Source: DATBSL01 sp963729875 (GTDB taxonomy: Bacteria > Acidobacteriota > Vicinamibacteria > Fen-336). Taken from it: 64,000 bases of DNA. The stretch spans positions 751,304-815,303 of the forward strand of contig CAVSPR010000009.1 in NCBI GenBank assembly GCA_963729875.1, given 5' to 3'. Under the pieces are notes generated by a model that saw nothing but the letters and a program-made list of their open reading frames with translations, was not told the DNA's origin and did not search any database. Position 1 is the first letter of the stretch. Each line of letters starts with the position of its first letter. The translations under genes and the position numbers were made by a program. Shown one piece after another: positions 17,694-25,649 of this stretch.

Positions 17694-19546
17694 CAGGCCA
17701 ACGCTCCTTCCTCCACGGTCAAGCGTATCCAGCCCGGGCACTCCACCCGGGCCGCCGTGGGGTCGACGGCCCAGGCGGTGGCACCCTCGCGCTCGCCCCC
17801 GGGTTGGAAGCCGTGCCTGGAGAAGAGGTCCTCGACGATGCCGTTCCTGCGCGTCGGCACGAACGACCCCCGGACCTCGGTGAGGCCGAGCCTCCGCGCG
17901 CGCTCGATCAGGAAGGCGAGCACGGCGGTCTCCACGGTGCGTCCGATGATCCGGCAGCTCAGCAGGAAGGTGTCGATGTAACAGGCCCCGTCTTCCTCCC
18001 GCGTGATGGCGGTGCCGGTGAGGCCGCTGTCGCCAAAGCGATCGCTGACGCTCACCGTGAAGATCCGCCATTCCGGCCGGGCCGCGAGCTCCATCACCTG
18101 CCGAGCCGTGTAGCGTCGCGTGGTGAGGTTGAACTGGTTGGTCTTCTGGGTGAGCTGGGCCACTCGCTCCGCCGTGTCCGGACCGAGTCGCGCGATCACG
18201 ACCTCCTGCTCCAGCGAGCGGTAGAACTCCTCCAGGGACGGCGCCCGGTGCTGGAGCTGCAGCCGGGCCTGCTGCTCGGCATAGTAGCGCGGGCGCGCTT
18301 CGTCCTCGGGGGAGAGCACCAGCCGCGCGAAGACGGGGTCCTCGCGGACGACTTCGGCGTAGCGCTCCGGCTCCGCGGGCAGCTCGATCACGTGCACCTC
18401 GGGCAGCTCCGCCCGCACGTGCTCGAGCTGCACGGGGTCGTCGTCGATGAAGGCGAGAGCGTCGGTGCCGATGTTGAGCTCCTCGGCGATGCTGCGCACG
18501 TTCGCGGCCTTCTCCTCCCAGTTGACGCGCATGGCCGCGAAGTGCTGAGGCCGGAGCAGCATCCCCGGGTGCTCCGCGAGCGCCTCCCTCGCCTCCGTGA
18601 GATCGTTCCGGCTGCAGACCGCCAGCAGGACCCCGCGGTCGCGGATCTCGAGCATCGCCTCCTGCAGGGAGCGGAAGTGCCGCCCGGGACCCGAGGGGGC
18701 GCACGAGATCCCCGCCAGCCCGTCCTCCCCGATCACGCCACCCCAGAGGGTGTTGTCCAGGTCCGTGATCAGCGCCTTGCACAGCTTGCCCGCGAGCGGA
18801 TGCACGAACCGGAGCCAGGCCCGAGCCAGGGGGAACAGGCTCGCGTTGGCGAGCGGCAGGCGCGAGGTCGTCCAGTTCCGCTCGTCGTTCCAGCCCGACG
18901 GGCCGTGGCGTGCCACGAGCGCCTGGTAGTCGAGGACGTACGTCCCCGGGTGCTGGGCGGCCAGCTGGCTGAGCCGCGCGTTGATTCGCGCGACCGCGGA
19001 AACCTCGGCCGCCCGACCGCCCCCGTGAGGAGCCGCCACTACCTCCTCCAGGCCCTGGATCACGAGAGAGGCGCTGCAGTTGGCGCGAAACGCCGTCACA
19101 TAGCCACCGAAGCTCTCGCTGATCCTCTCCACGGCCGGCGCCGACGGGTCGGCCTCCGTCAGCTCCGGCCCCAGGTCGCGGGTCAGCACGGCCAGCAGGG
19201 CGGCGTCGGGTCGGAATCGGTAGAGGCTGCTGGCCGGGTCCAGGATGTCCCGCGCGTACGTGTTGAAGTCGCCGACCTGGACCTCGAGGTCGATGCCCTC
19301 CACCAGGGCCCCGGCGCGCAGCAGGGTCACGATCGGCTCGACGGTGAACGAGCGGAGGATCGCCAGCTTGTAGGGCACGAGGGGCACGCGGTCCAGCAGG
19401 CGCGAGCGGCAGCCGAGGACGTAGCTGGAGACCGTCATCGTGGGCTCGCGGTGCCACAGCTGGGCCAGGTGCTGGCGAGCCAGGCCCCAGTTGCCGTCGC
19501 GGAGATCCTGTTCGATCCGCTGTCGCAGGCCCGGAGATCGAGTCAT
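17693..19546 (-). CDS. FkbH-like HAD-IIIC family protein (glyceryl-ACP formation)
   Basis: FkbH-type proteins take the glyceryl group of 1,3-bisphosphoglycerate and load it on an ACP. This 617-residue protein has an N-terminal SGNH-like region (VSSYVLGCRSRLL, FNTYARDILDP), the HAD motif TDLDNTLWGG (DxD at 262-264), LAVCSRND, the late HAD motif FIDDDPVQLEHVR, and a C-terminal GNAT-like domain (FTVSVSDRFGDSGL, NGIVEDLFSRHGF). This is the complete architecture and usual length of the family. It is first in an operon with ACP and the hotdog protein and divergent from a methyltransferase. The product could be a glyceryl-, lactoyl- or methoxy-type acyl decoration of the glycan; which one is not readable. 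Confidence 0.9.
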   Translation of the reverse strand: MTRSPGLRQRIEQDLRDGNWGLARQHLAQLWHREPTMTVSSYVLGCRSRLLDRVPLVPYKLAILRSFTVEPIVTLLRAGALVEGIDLEVQVGDFNTYARDILDPASSLYRFRPDAALLAVLTRDLGPELTEADPSAPAVERISESFGGYVTAFRANCSASLVIQGLEEVVAAPHGGGRAAEVSAVARINARLSQLAAQHPGTYVLDYQALVARHGPSGWNDERNWTTSRLPLANASLFPLARAWLRFVHPLAGKLCKALITDLDNTLWGGVIGEDGLAGISCAPSGPGRHFRSLQEAMLEIRDRGVLLAVCSRNDLTEAREALAEHPGMLLRPQHFAAMRVNWEEKAANVRSIAEELNIGTDALAFIDDDPVQLEHVRAELPEVHVIELPAEPERYAEVVREDPVFARLVLSPEDEARPRYYAEQQARLQLQHRAPSLEEFYRSLEQEVVIARLGPDTAERVAQLTQKTNQFNLTTRRYTARQVMELAARPEWRIFTVSVSDRFGDSGLTGTAITREEDGACYIDTFLLSCRIIGRTVETAVLAFLIERARRLGLTEVRGSFVPTRRNGIVEDLFSRHGFQPGGEREGATAWAVDPTAARVECPGWIRLTVEEGALA

Positions 19547-19670
19547 CGATTCGTTGAGGGAACGCGAGACGCGGAACTCAGGATACCAGATCGGCGCTCG
19601 GCGACGTACCGGCCTCGGTTCGGGGCCGCGCCTTGCCTGCGGCCCCTCGGCGAGCCATCATCCGAGGCTC

Positions 19671-20702
19671 GTGTCGCCAGGGACGACGCCGCAGCCCGAA
19701 TTCGACCGGCTACTCGACGAGATCGCACGCTCCGATGCGAGGCTCGCCGGGGCGATCCGCCAGCTCGAAGAGAACTGGCGCCGACCGGATCCGCGGGACG
19801 ACGCGCTGACCGAAAGCGTCGCCCTCGCCCTGCGCCGGGGCGTGGCGGCGGGCATCTTCGACGTGGCCTCGATGGTGCGCGGCTTCAACCGCTTCGCCGG
19901 CGAGTTCCAGGAGCGCCAGATCGACTTCCTTCGCTCGGGCCGCTACCGCGAGAAGAGCTACGATCAGGTGGCGCGCGCCGTCTACGCCGACGATTCCTAC
20001 ATGGAGTCCGTGTACTACCCGGCCTTGCTGCTGAGCTACGTGGCGGCGCCGAACTATCGCCACATCCTCCGTGCCCTCGATGCCACGATCGCGCGCTGGC
20101 GTGCCGCGGGCGTGCGGCGCATCCTGGACGTCGCCTCCGGCCACGGCCTGCTGCTGCTCTTCGCGCTCCAGGAGCTGCCCGCGGCGCATGGGGTGGCGGT
20201 GGACGTCGCCCCGGCGGCGGCGCGCTTCGCCCTGGCGCTGCAGCAGGCGACCGGCTGGGGCGAGGGCCGCTTCGGGTTCGAGGTGACGGACGTGCTGGGG
20301 GCGTCGCCGAGCGCGCTCGGCGGCCCCTTCGACGCGGCGATCTGCTGCGAGCTGCTGGAGCACGTCCCGCAGCCGGAGCGTTTCCTGGCGGCGATCCACG
20401 GGGCGCTGGTGCCGCGGGGCCGGCTGTTCCTGACCGCCGCGGTGCGGATGGAGAGCGTCGACCACCTCACGCTCTTCGCCTCGATCGACGAGCTGATCGA
20501 GCTGCTCGGCCGGGAAGGCTATCGCCTCGAGAGCGAGGCGAGCGTCCCGTTCGTGACGCGACCGCCGCGCGACGAGGCCCACCGCCGCAAGCTGCTCGCC
20601 AACCCGCAGCTCGCGGCCACGTTCGTGGCCGAGTGCGTGCGCTTCGAGCGGGCTGCGAGCCGCGCGGGTTGGCCCCCGATGAAGACGACTGCCGGTCGTT
20701 GA
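19671..20702 (+). CDS. class I SAM-dependent methyltransferase
   Basis: A 343-residue protein whose Rossmann core starts at ILDVASGHGLLLLFAL (SAM motif I), followed by GVAVDVAP, AAICCELLEHVPQPE and the beta-hairpin LVPRGRLFLTAAV, matching the Methyltransf_11/23 pattern. About 130 helical residues precede the core (RGFNRFAGEFQERQIDFL). The GTG at 19671 is the best start; the frame is open further upstream but that part overlaps the FkbH promoter side and is not protein-like. It is divergent from the FkbH operon and may methylate the same acyl or sugar product. Confidence 0.82.
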   Translation: MSPGTTPQPEFDRLLDEIARSDARLAGAIRQLEENWRRPDPRDDALTESVALALRRGVAAGIFDVASMVRGFNRFAGEFQERQIDFLRSGRYREKSYDQVARAVYADDSYMESVYYPALLLSYVAAPNYRHILRALDATIARWRAAGVRRILDVASGHGLLLLFALQELPAAHGVAVDVAPAAARFALALQQATGWGEGRFGFEVTDVLGASPSALGGPFDAAICCELLEHVPQPERFLAAIHGALVPRGRLFLTAAVRMESVDHLTLFASIDELIELLGREGYRLESEASVPFVTRPPRDEAHRRKLLANPQLAATFVAECVRFERAASRAGWPPMKTTAGR

Positions 20703-22049
20703 GGCGGATTCGATCGAGCGGGCGGCGTACACTACGGCCAGTGCTGTTCCAACGTGACCGAAAGGAACTCGGCAAGCTGGCCGCCTGTCGACCGTTGGTC
20801 GGGGGAGTACGAGCCCGCGGCGGCGGTCACACCTGCGGCCGCCAGCGCCTCGAGGTGACCTGAAGAACGGGTGCTGGTCGGCACTTGTCGTTGGGAACGT
20901 CGCGGCCGCGGTGCCGGCGCTGATTGCAGATGTAGCGCACGCTCGCGGCCGTGAAGGAGGTGGCGCTGGTATCGAGGTCCTCACGGCGACATAGTAGGCG
21001 TAGGAGCTGTTGTCCACCGTTTGGTTCGGGCTCACTGCCGCAGGGAAGAACCGAGCCGGGCGCGGCCTCCCGGGCGGCTCAGCGGCGACAGGGTCGTGAC
21101 GCCCTGGTCGGCCGATCCTGAACAGGATGAAAACAACCTGTCCCGCGGCGCTCGTTCGGCACCCAGCGATCGCTCCGTGATCTGCGCCCCGTTGGCAGCT
21201 GCACCGGCGCCTCCGCCTCTTCCCCAGTCGAACTGAACCGGTTGACGCCGTGCCACTCAGGGTCAACCGGCTAACGCCTGCATCCCAAACGCAGGGACGA
21301 CGTCGAGATCGTGGACGCCGTGCCAAACTCCGCCCTCAGCCCCTCGTCGCCCTCGGCCTGGGCGCTCGGGAGTACTTCCTCGGCAGGGCCGGCGTCCGTA
21401 GCCCTCGCCGGCTCCTGCTCCTGCGCCTGGGCCTGATCGGGCCCGCCACAAAGAGCACGCCGACGAACAGGAGCATGATGCCGGGACCGTGACCGCCTTG
21501 CCAACTGTCTCAATAGCCCGCCACCTTGGCGATACGCCGGCGCGCCGGAGGGAAGGTCGCGTCTGCGAGACTCCCTAACCAGCGCATCGGCACGACGTCG
21601 CGACCGGGGAGAACGGACGGCCGTTCATCGCGTTCTCCAGGCCCGCACCGTCCAACCATCGCCCATCAACCTGTACGCAATCTACCTGAGCATGCCGATC
21701 TGACGCGAACATCAGGTGCAAGCGGGTATCGGGGGCCCTGGTATCGACGAGGCCGTGGCGCCGCCGACCCGGCCACCGCCACAGCTTCACAGGCGGTGGA
21801 GCGGCGGTCGACACGAGACCGGGACGCGATTCTTCAGATACGTCCGGGCGGCTGTCGGAGCAGCGGGATCACGGCGGGGTGCGGCGGCTGGCAACTTCGT
21901 GTCCCGACTCCCCCCTTACGCGCGGCCAGGAGGCGATCTCCTGAGCTCGCCCGGGGCTGCACCATCCGTTCTAGCCGCGGTCCGGTCTCCTTGCGCCTGC
22001 CGTCCGGACCGCAGGCCAAGGACCGCGTGGGGTCCCCCGGCCGGGCCCG
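20703..22049. other. region without an intact gene
   Basis: No complete gene is seen. A -10-like TACACT at 20728-20733 sits just before a 40-codon open frame starting GTG at 20741, which I do not trust. The minus strand from 21476 to 20827 carries remnants listed separately. Between 21526 and 22049 I see no recognisable protein; a 79-codon minus-strand frame at 21575-21814 (CVQVDGRWLDGAGLENAMNG) is only weakly protein-like. Confidence 0.5.
20827..21476 (-). pseudogene. frame-broken remnant of a small secreted protein
   Basis: Pieces in shifting frames read in a plausible order. A signal-peptide-like start at ATG 21476 (MLLFVGVLFVAGP) is followed after a frame change by QAQAQEQEPARATDAGPAEE. 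Later come QVVFILFRIGRPGRHD and ARFFPAAVSPNQTVDNSSY/AYYVAV, then in another frame DLDTSATSFTAASVRYIC ending at a TGA at 20827-20829. The alternating aromatic beta-strand pattern (YAYYVAV, SVRYIC) is typical of small exported beta proteins. At least three frame changes are needed. This is a pattern-level call only. Confidence 0.3.
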
Positions 22050-23023
22050 GGTCCGTCGCCGTCGCCGTTTGCCTTCTCGCGGGCGTACTGCTCTCCGCTT
22101 CGACCGCGCTGGCCACGAGGCGGCCCGCTCAACCTAGGGATCGCCTCTCTCAGGCCGGGCGGTCCGACGAGAAGTCGCCGATGCGACGCTCTCGCTCGAG
22201 AAACCGGGGCCGGCTCCGCCGCCGACCGAGGTTCGCCGCCGTCCTCCGATCAGGCTGGCGACGGCGACGAGAAGCGCGCGAGGGATGCTCGAGCTCGCGA
22301 ACGGAAGACCGTGCAGGCCATGGGTGTGCCGCGGATCCTCGACCGGATCCGGTCGGGAAGTAAAGACTCCGCATCGCAGAGCGATGAGCCGACGGCGGCT
22401 GCGCGGCCGAGAACGTCGAGGTCCCCACGACGAGCGCCCGTCTTTCCCGACGGTATCTGCACGGGGCCTGCCGGGGATCGGGAAGATGACCACGATCTCG
22501 CAACGGGAGGAGCGCCTACCTCGGGGCGGCAGGACGGACCGCCCGTTCCCGAAGGCGAGAAGCGGGACGTCGAGGACCGGATCCTCCGCAACCCCGTCGT
22601 CCTCCTGAGGAGGCGGCACGACCTCGCGTCTCTCCGGGAGCGGTGCGCCGAGGGCCCGCGGAGAGGTGAGCGGTCGGCGCGTCGACTGGGTTCGCCTGCA
22701 GCTGGGCCAGCAGAAGGTGACCTGGGTGGCTGCTCGATGCGGAGACCGGACGTGTCTCGCGGGTGCGGTACCGCGAGCGAACGCCGGAGGGGGAGACCGG
22801 CGCCGAGGTCGTGGCCACCTACTCCGATTATCGAGGCGTCAAGGGCCTGCAGTACCCGTACGCGGTGGAGGTCGCCGTGGGCGGCCAGACCGATTTCTGG
22901 GCGGAGACCCGCTCGCTTCTCGTGGACGAAGGGGTCACCGAGACGATCTTCGAGCCACCCGACACCCAGCGGGAGGTCCCTGATCTCCCGAGCCGGCGGC
23001 TCACGTCCCCGCCGGCCCGCTGA
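22050..23023 (+). pseudogene. frame-broken periplasmic protein (LolA-like / M16-associated fold)
   Basis: A hydrophobic signal segment (VAVAVCLLAGVLLSASTALA) is encoded at about 22050-22110. After frame changes the C-terminal part is clear: EKRDVEDRILRNPVVLL, then VDWVRLQLGQQKVTW, LLDAETGRVSRVRYRERTPEG, VATYSDYRGVKGLQYPYAVE and a final IFEPPDT. The order (beta-strand with W/V, DxETG, YSDYR..G..YPY, ..FEPP) is that of periplasmic LolA-like proteins and the insulinase-associated proteins of Acidobacteria. The middle is unreadable in any one frame. Its end overlaps the convergent CgeB-like gene by 23 bases. Confidence 0.4.
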
Positions 23024-24113
23024 CGCGCGGCCCGGAAGACCTCGCGAGGGAGGGCAGGGTCGCGAGAATGCGCGGCCACACCGCCTTCCACGTGTGCTCC
23101 CGCCGCACGCGCTCCCGTCCCGCCCGGCGGATCCTCTCCGCCTCCTCGGGGTGCTGCAGGAGATGGCGGATCGTCTCGACCAGCTCCTCCGTCGACGAGA
23201 AGCCGACGATCTCCCGCCCATAGGTCAAGTACGGCTCGACCTCCGCAAACCGGTTCGTGACGACGAGCGCCCCGGCCGCGGCGAAATCGAAGAGGCCGGG
23301 CTTCACGACGGGGTGGCCGCCGGGGGTGCGGAAGAACACTACGCTCGTCCGGGCCGAGCCGAGCGCGGCGAGGACGTCGTCGCCGAAGATGAGGCCGCGG
23401 CTCGCGATGCCGTGGTCGGCCCAGCCCTCGCCGTAGACGTGGGTGTCGAAGCGCTCGAGGAGCACCCGGACCGGCTCGATGCGGTCGGGATGGGCGTTGC
23501 CCAGCACGAGGACCTCGCAACGCCGCTCGTCGCGCGGGGGGACGGGGTGGAAGAACTCGTCGTTCGTCCCGATCGGGAGGGTCGCGCAGCGCACGCCCAG
23601 CTCCCGGTAGCGCTCGACGCACACCGACGCGTTCGTGAGGAAGGCGTCGAACTGCGGCGCGATGTGCCGGGTGGCCGGCAAGAAGTTGTCGGGGTCGCTC
23701 AGGGCGATGCCGAGGAGGAAGCAGCGATCGCGCAAGCGGTCGCCGTCGACCGGCCGCAGGCCCAGCCCGCCGGCGTTGCAGATCAGGAGGTTGGGGCGGA
23801 ACCGTTCGAAGAGGTCCTGCAGCGGCTCCGGCCGCAGCCAGACCGGCGCCGTGGTTCCCCGGCGGTAGGGGCGCCCCTCCGTGTCGAGGAGGTCCGGGCG
23901 CTCGTCCGTGTTGACCTCCTGCACCTCGGCGCCCGCCGCGCGCAGGCCCAGCATCATGTGGCGCACGATGTCGTTCGGGCCCCGCCAGTAGCCGCCGATG
24001 TGAAGGGCACGGACGGCCCCGATGCGGTCGGGGAGGATCGACGTGCGCGAGCGCCGCCCGACCCTCCGCCGCCACGCGGCGCGGCCCCGGTCGATCAGCG
24101 TCCGGACGCGCAT
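23001..24113 (-). CDS. CgeB-like GT-B glycosyltransferase
   Basis: An intact 370-residue protein of the CgeB/Glyco_trans_1_2 group. It shows ALHIGGYWRGPNDIVRHMML near the N-terminus, the first-domain segment NLLICNAGGLGLRP, the hinge LPIGTNDEFFHPV, then LVLGNAHPDRIEPVRVLLERF and the donor-side motif FFRTPGGHPVVKPGLFDFAA followed by GALVVTNRF. The N-terminal 35 residues are strongly basic. It is downstream of a coiled-coil gene by 29 bases and probably last of the minus-strand run from 29404. Confidence 0.85.
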   Translation of the reverse strand: MRVRTLIDRGRAAWRRRVGRRSRTSILPDRIGAVRALHIGGYWRGPNDIVRHMMLGLRAAGAEVQEVNTDERPDLLDTEGRPYRRGTTAPVWLRPEPLQDLFERFRPNLLICNAGGLGLRPVDGDRLRDRCFLLGIALSDPDNFLPATRHIAPQFDAFLTNASVCVERYRELGVRCATLPIGTNDEFFHPVPPRDERRCEVLVLGNAHPDRIEPVRVLLERFDTHVYGEGWADHGIASRGLIFGDDVLAALGSARTSVVFFRTPGGHPVVKPGLFDFAAAGALVVTNRFAEVEPYLTYGREIVGFSSTEELVETIRHLLQHPEEAERIRRAGRERVRREHTWKAVWPRILATLPSLARSSGPRVSGPAGT

Positions 24114-24142
24114 CTGTCAGGGAGCCCCGGCTGGGAGACCAC

Positions 24143-24514
24143 TCAATCCAACCGCAATCGCTTCAGCGCCCGGTCCACGCGGCGCTGGAGCGCCCAGTAG
24201 GTGCTGCCGATTCTCCACCACCGGGATCCGTGGATGCGGGCGAGGTCCGCCCGGAGACGGTTCGTTTCGGCGGCGAGCGTACCGAGCGCGAGGCCCTCGC
24301 ACTCGCGGACGAGCTGCTGCACCCGGGCCAGGCTCCCCCCGAGCGACTGCTCGTGGTGGGCGGCGGCGGCCACGATGCCGGAGCGCCACGGGGTCGCGGC
24401 GCCAGCTGGCGCATCGGTCGCGCTCCGGGATGCGAGCTCGGCCCGCAGGAGCTGCAGCTTTTCGCGGAGCCGAGCGACGTCGGCCTCCAGCCGAGCGAAG
24501 TCCTGCGTGCTCAA
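24143..24514 (-). CDS. small coiled-coil protein of the glycan locus
   Basis: A 123-residue protein, mostly helical: DFARLEADVARLREKLQLL and LARVQQLVRECEGLAL form heptad stretches, and the end WWRIGSTYWALQRRVDRALK is the aromatic/basic tail often found on glycosyltransferases and glycan chain-length proteins. The start is TTG at 24514, four bases after AAGAGGAG. It sits between a GT4 gene and a CgeB-like gene. It could be a partner that positions transferases at the membrane; no catalytic motif is present. Confidence 0.6.
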   Translation of the reverse strand: MSTQDFARLEADVARLREKLQLLRAELASRSATDAPAGAATPWRSGIVAAAAHHEQSLGGSLARVQQLVRECEGLALGTLAAETNRLRADLARIHGSRWWRIGSTYWALQRRVDRALKRLRLD

Positions 24515-24620
24515 TGGGCTCCTCTTGGCAGACCCCGCATGCGCGAGCCCGCATTCTGTTGCCCCGCCCATGCCCTGTCAAACCGGACTCGATCGCCCCT
24601 CGCGAGGCGACGGCCGGGGC

Positions 24621-25649
24621 CTACCGGGCCAGCGCGTCCAGCAGCGACTGTGTCGTCTGGCGCCACGAGAACCGGCTGCGCACGAAGCGGTAGGCGGCCG
24701 CCGCGTGCGCCTCGAGGAGTGCCGGTCTTTCGGAGTAGGCCCGCAGCTGGCGCACGACGTCGGCAATCCCACCCATGACGAACGGCGTCACCTCGGGGTG
24801 CGCGCCGACGTCGAAGGCCAGGCCGACCGTGCCCACCGCCTGGGCCTCGGCGAGCGGGAGATTGAAGCCCTCCCAGAGGCTGCAGGAGACGAACACGTCG
24901 AGCCCTCGGAGGTACTCCCACTTCTGGTCGTCGGTCAACCCGAGCTGCACGTCCATGCCCGCCTCGCGAAACGGCCGGGCATCGGCCTCGATGCCCCGCC
25001 CGGCGACCGCGAACTCGCAGTCGATGCCCTCCCGATCGCTGCCGGTCTTGATCGCGCGAAACAGGGCGTTGCCCTTGTAGCGCGTCTCGCCTGCGCCAAA
25101 CCTCATCAGGGTTCCGACGCGCAGGCGCCGCGGCCGTGGCCGCCCCGCGGCCGGGGTCTTCGGCCCCAGGTCCGGTGCGTGGTCGGCGCCGGGATAGACC
25201 ACGGGGCAGTCGCTCCAGCCCACTTCCGACCCGAGAAAACGGGATCCGACGATCACCCCGGCGATCGCCGGGTAGACCGTTCGGCGCTTGTTCGCGATGA
25301 CCGCGGCGCGAAGGTCCCGGTCCGCCACGAAGAACTCGGGGGTCGGGTCGCCCCATTCCCAGGCCCAGCAGCGGAACCGCCCGGCGAGCGAGGGCAGCGC
25401 CTCGAAGAACGGCGAGGTGAGGGCGACGATGGTCCCACACCCCTGCTCCTCGGCGAGGCGCGCGACGGATGCGGGCTCGTGGGCGATGCCGCGAACCAGG
25501 AGGTCGTCGAAGGTGTCGTCGTGCTCCGAGCAGCCCACGACCACGGGTATGCGCAGCTGGCCGAGACGCCTTGCGACCTCCGCCGCCACCACGGAGACTC
25601 CCCATCCCCGCTGCATGCGCTCGGCGAGGAGGACGACGCCGTTCAGCAA
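24621..25649 (-). CDS. GT4 family glycosyltransferase
   Basis: A 342-residue GT-B enzyme. It reads LLNGVVLLAERMQRGWGVSV at the N-terminus, GVIVGSRFLGSEV and VVYPGADHAPDLG at the linker, LRVGTLMRFGAGETRYKGN, and the donor site SCSLWEGFNLPLAEAQAVG with FDVGAHPEV, the classic GT4 C-terminal loop. I chose the TTG at 25649, which is preceded by GGAGG and overlaps the end of the upstream multi-domain transferase by seven bases, implying coupling. Confidence 0.85.
   Translation of the reverse strand: MLNGVVLLAERMQRGWGVSVVAAEVARRLGQLRIPVVVGCSEHDDTFDDLLVRGIAHEPASVARLAEEQGCGTIVALTSPFFEALPSLAGRFRCWAWEWGDPTPEFFVADRDLRAAVIANKRRTVYPAIAGVIVGSRFLGSEVGWSDCPVVYPGADHAPDLGPKTPAAGRPRPRRLRVGTLMRFGAGETRYKGNALFRAIKTGSDREGIDCEFAVAGRGIEADARPFREAGMDVQLGLTDDQKWEYLRGLDVFVSCSLWEGFNLPLAEAQAVGTVGLAFDVGAHPEVTPFVMGGIADVVRQLRAYSERPALLEAHAAAAYRFVRSRFSWRQTTQSLLDALAR

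Noticed and set aside
17451..19546. Polyketide or non-ribosomal peptide cluster
   Set aside because: FkbH and ACP are present but there is no ketosynthase, acyltransferase, adenylation or condensation domain anywhere in the window.
17804..20863. Plus-strand open frame of over 1,000 codons
   Set aside because: It is antisense to the well-supported FkbH gene and then out of frame across the methyltransferase; no domain pattern.
21250..21492. Possible TRAP-transporter-like fragment on the plus strand
   Set aside because: A short leucine-rich stretch only; the minus strand of the same bases gives a better signal-peptide-like reading.
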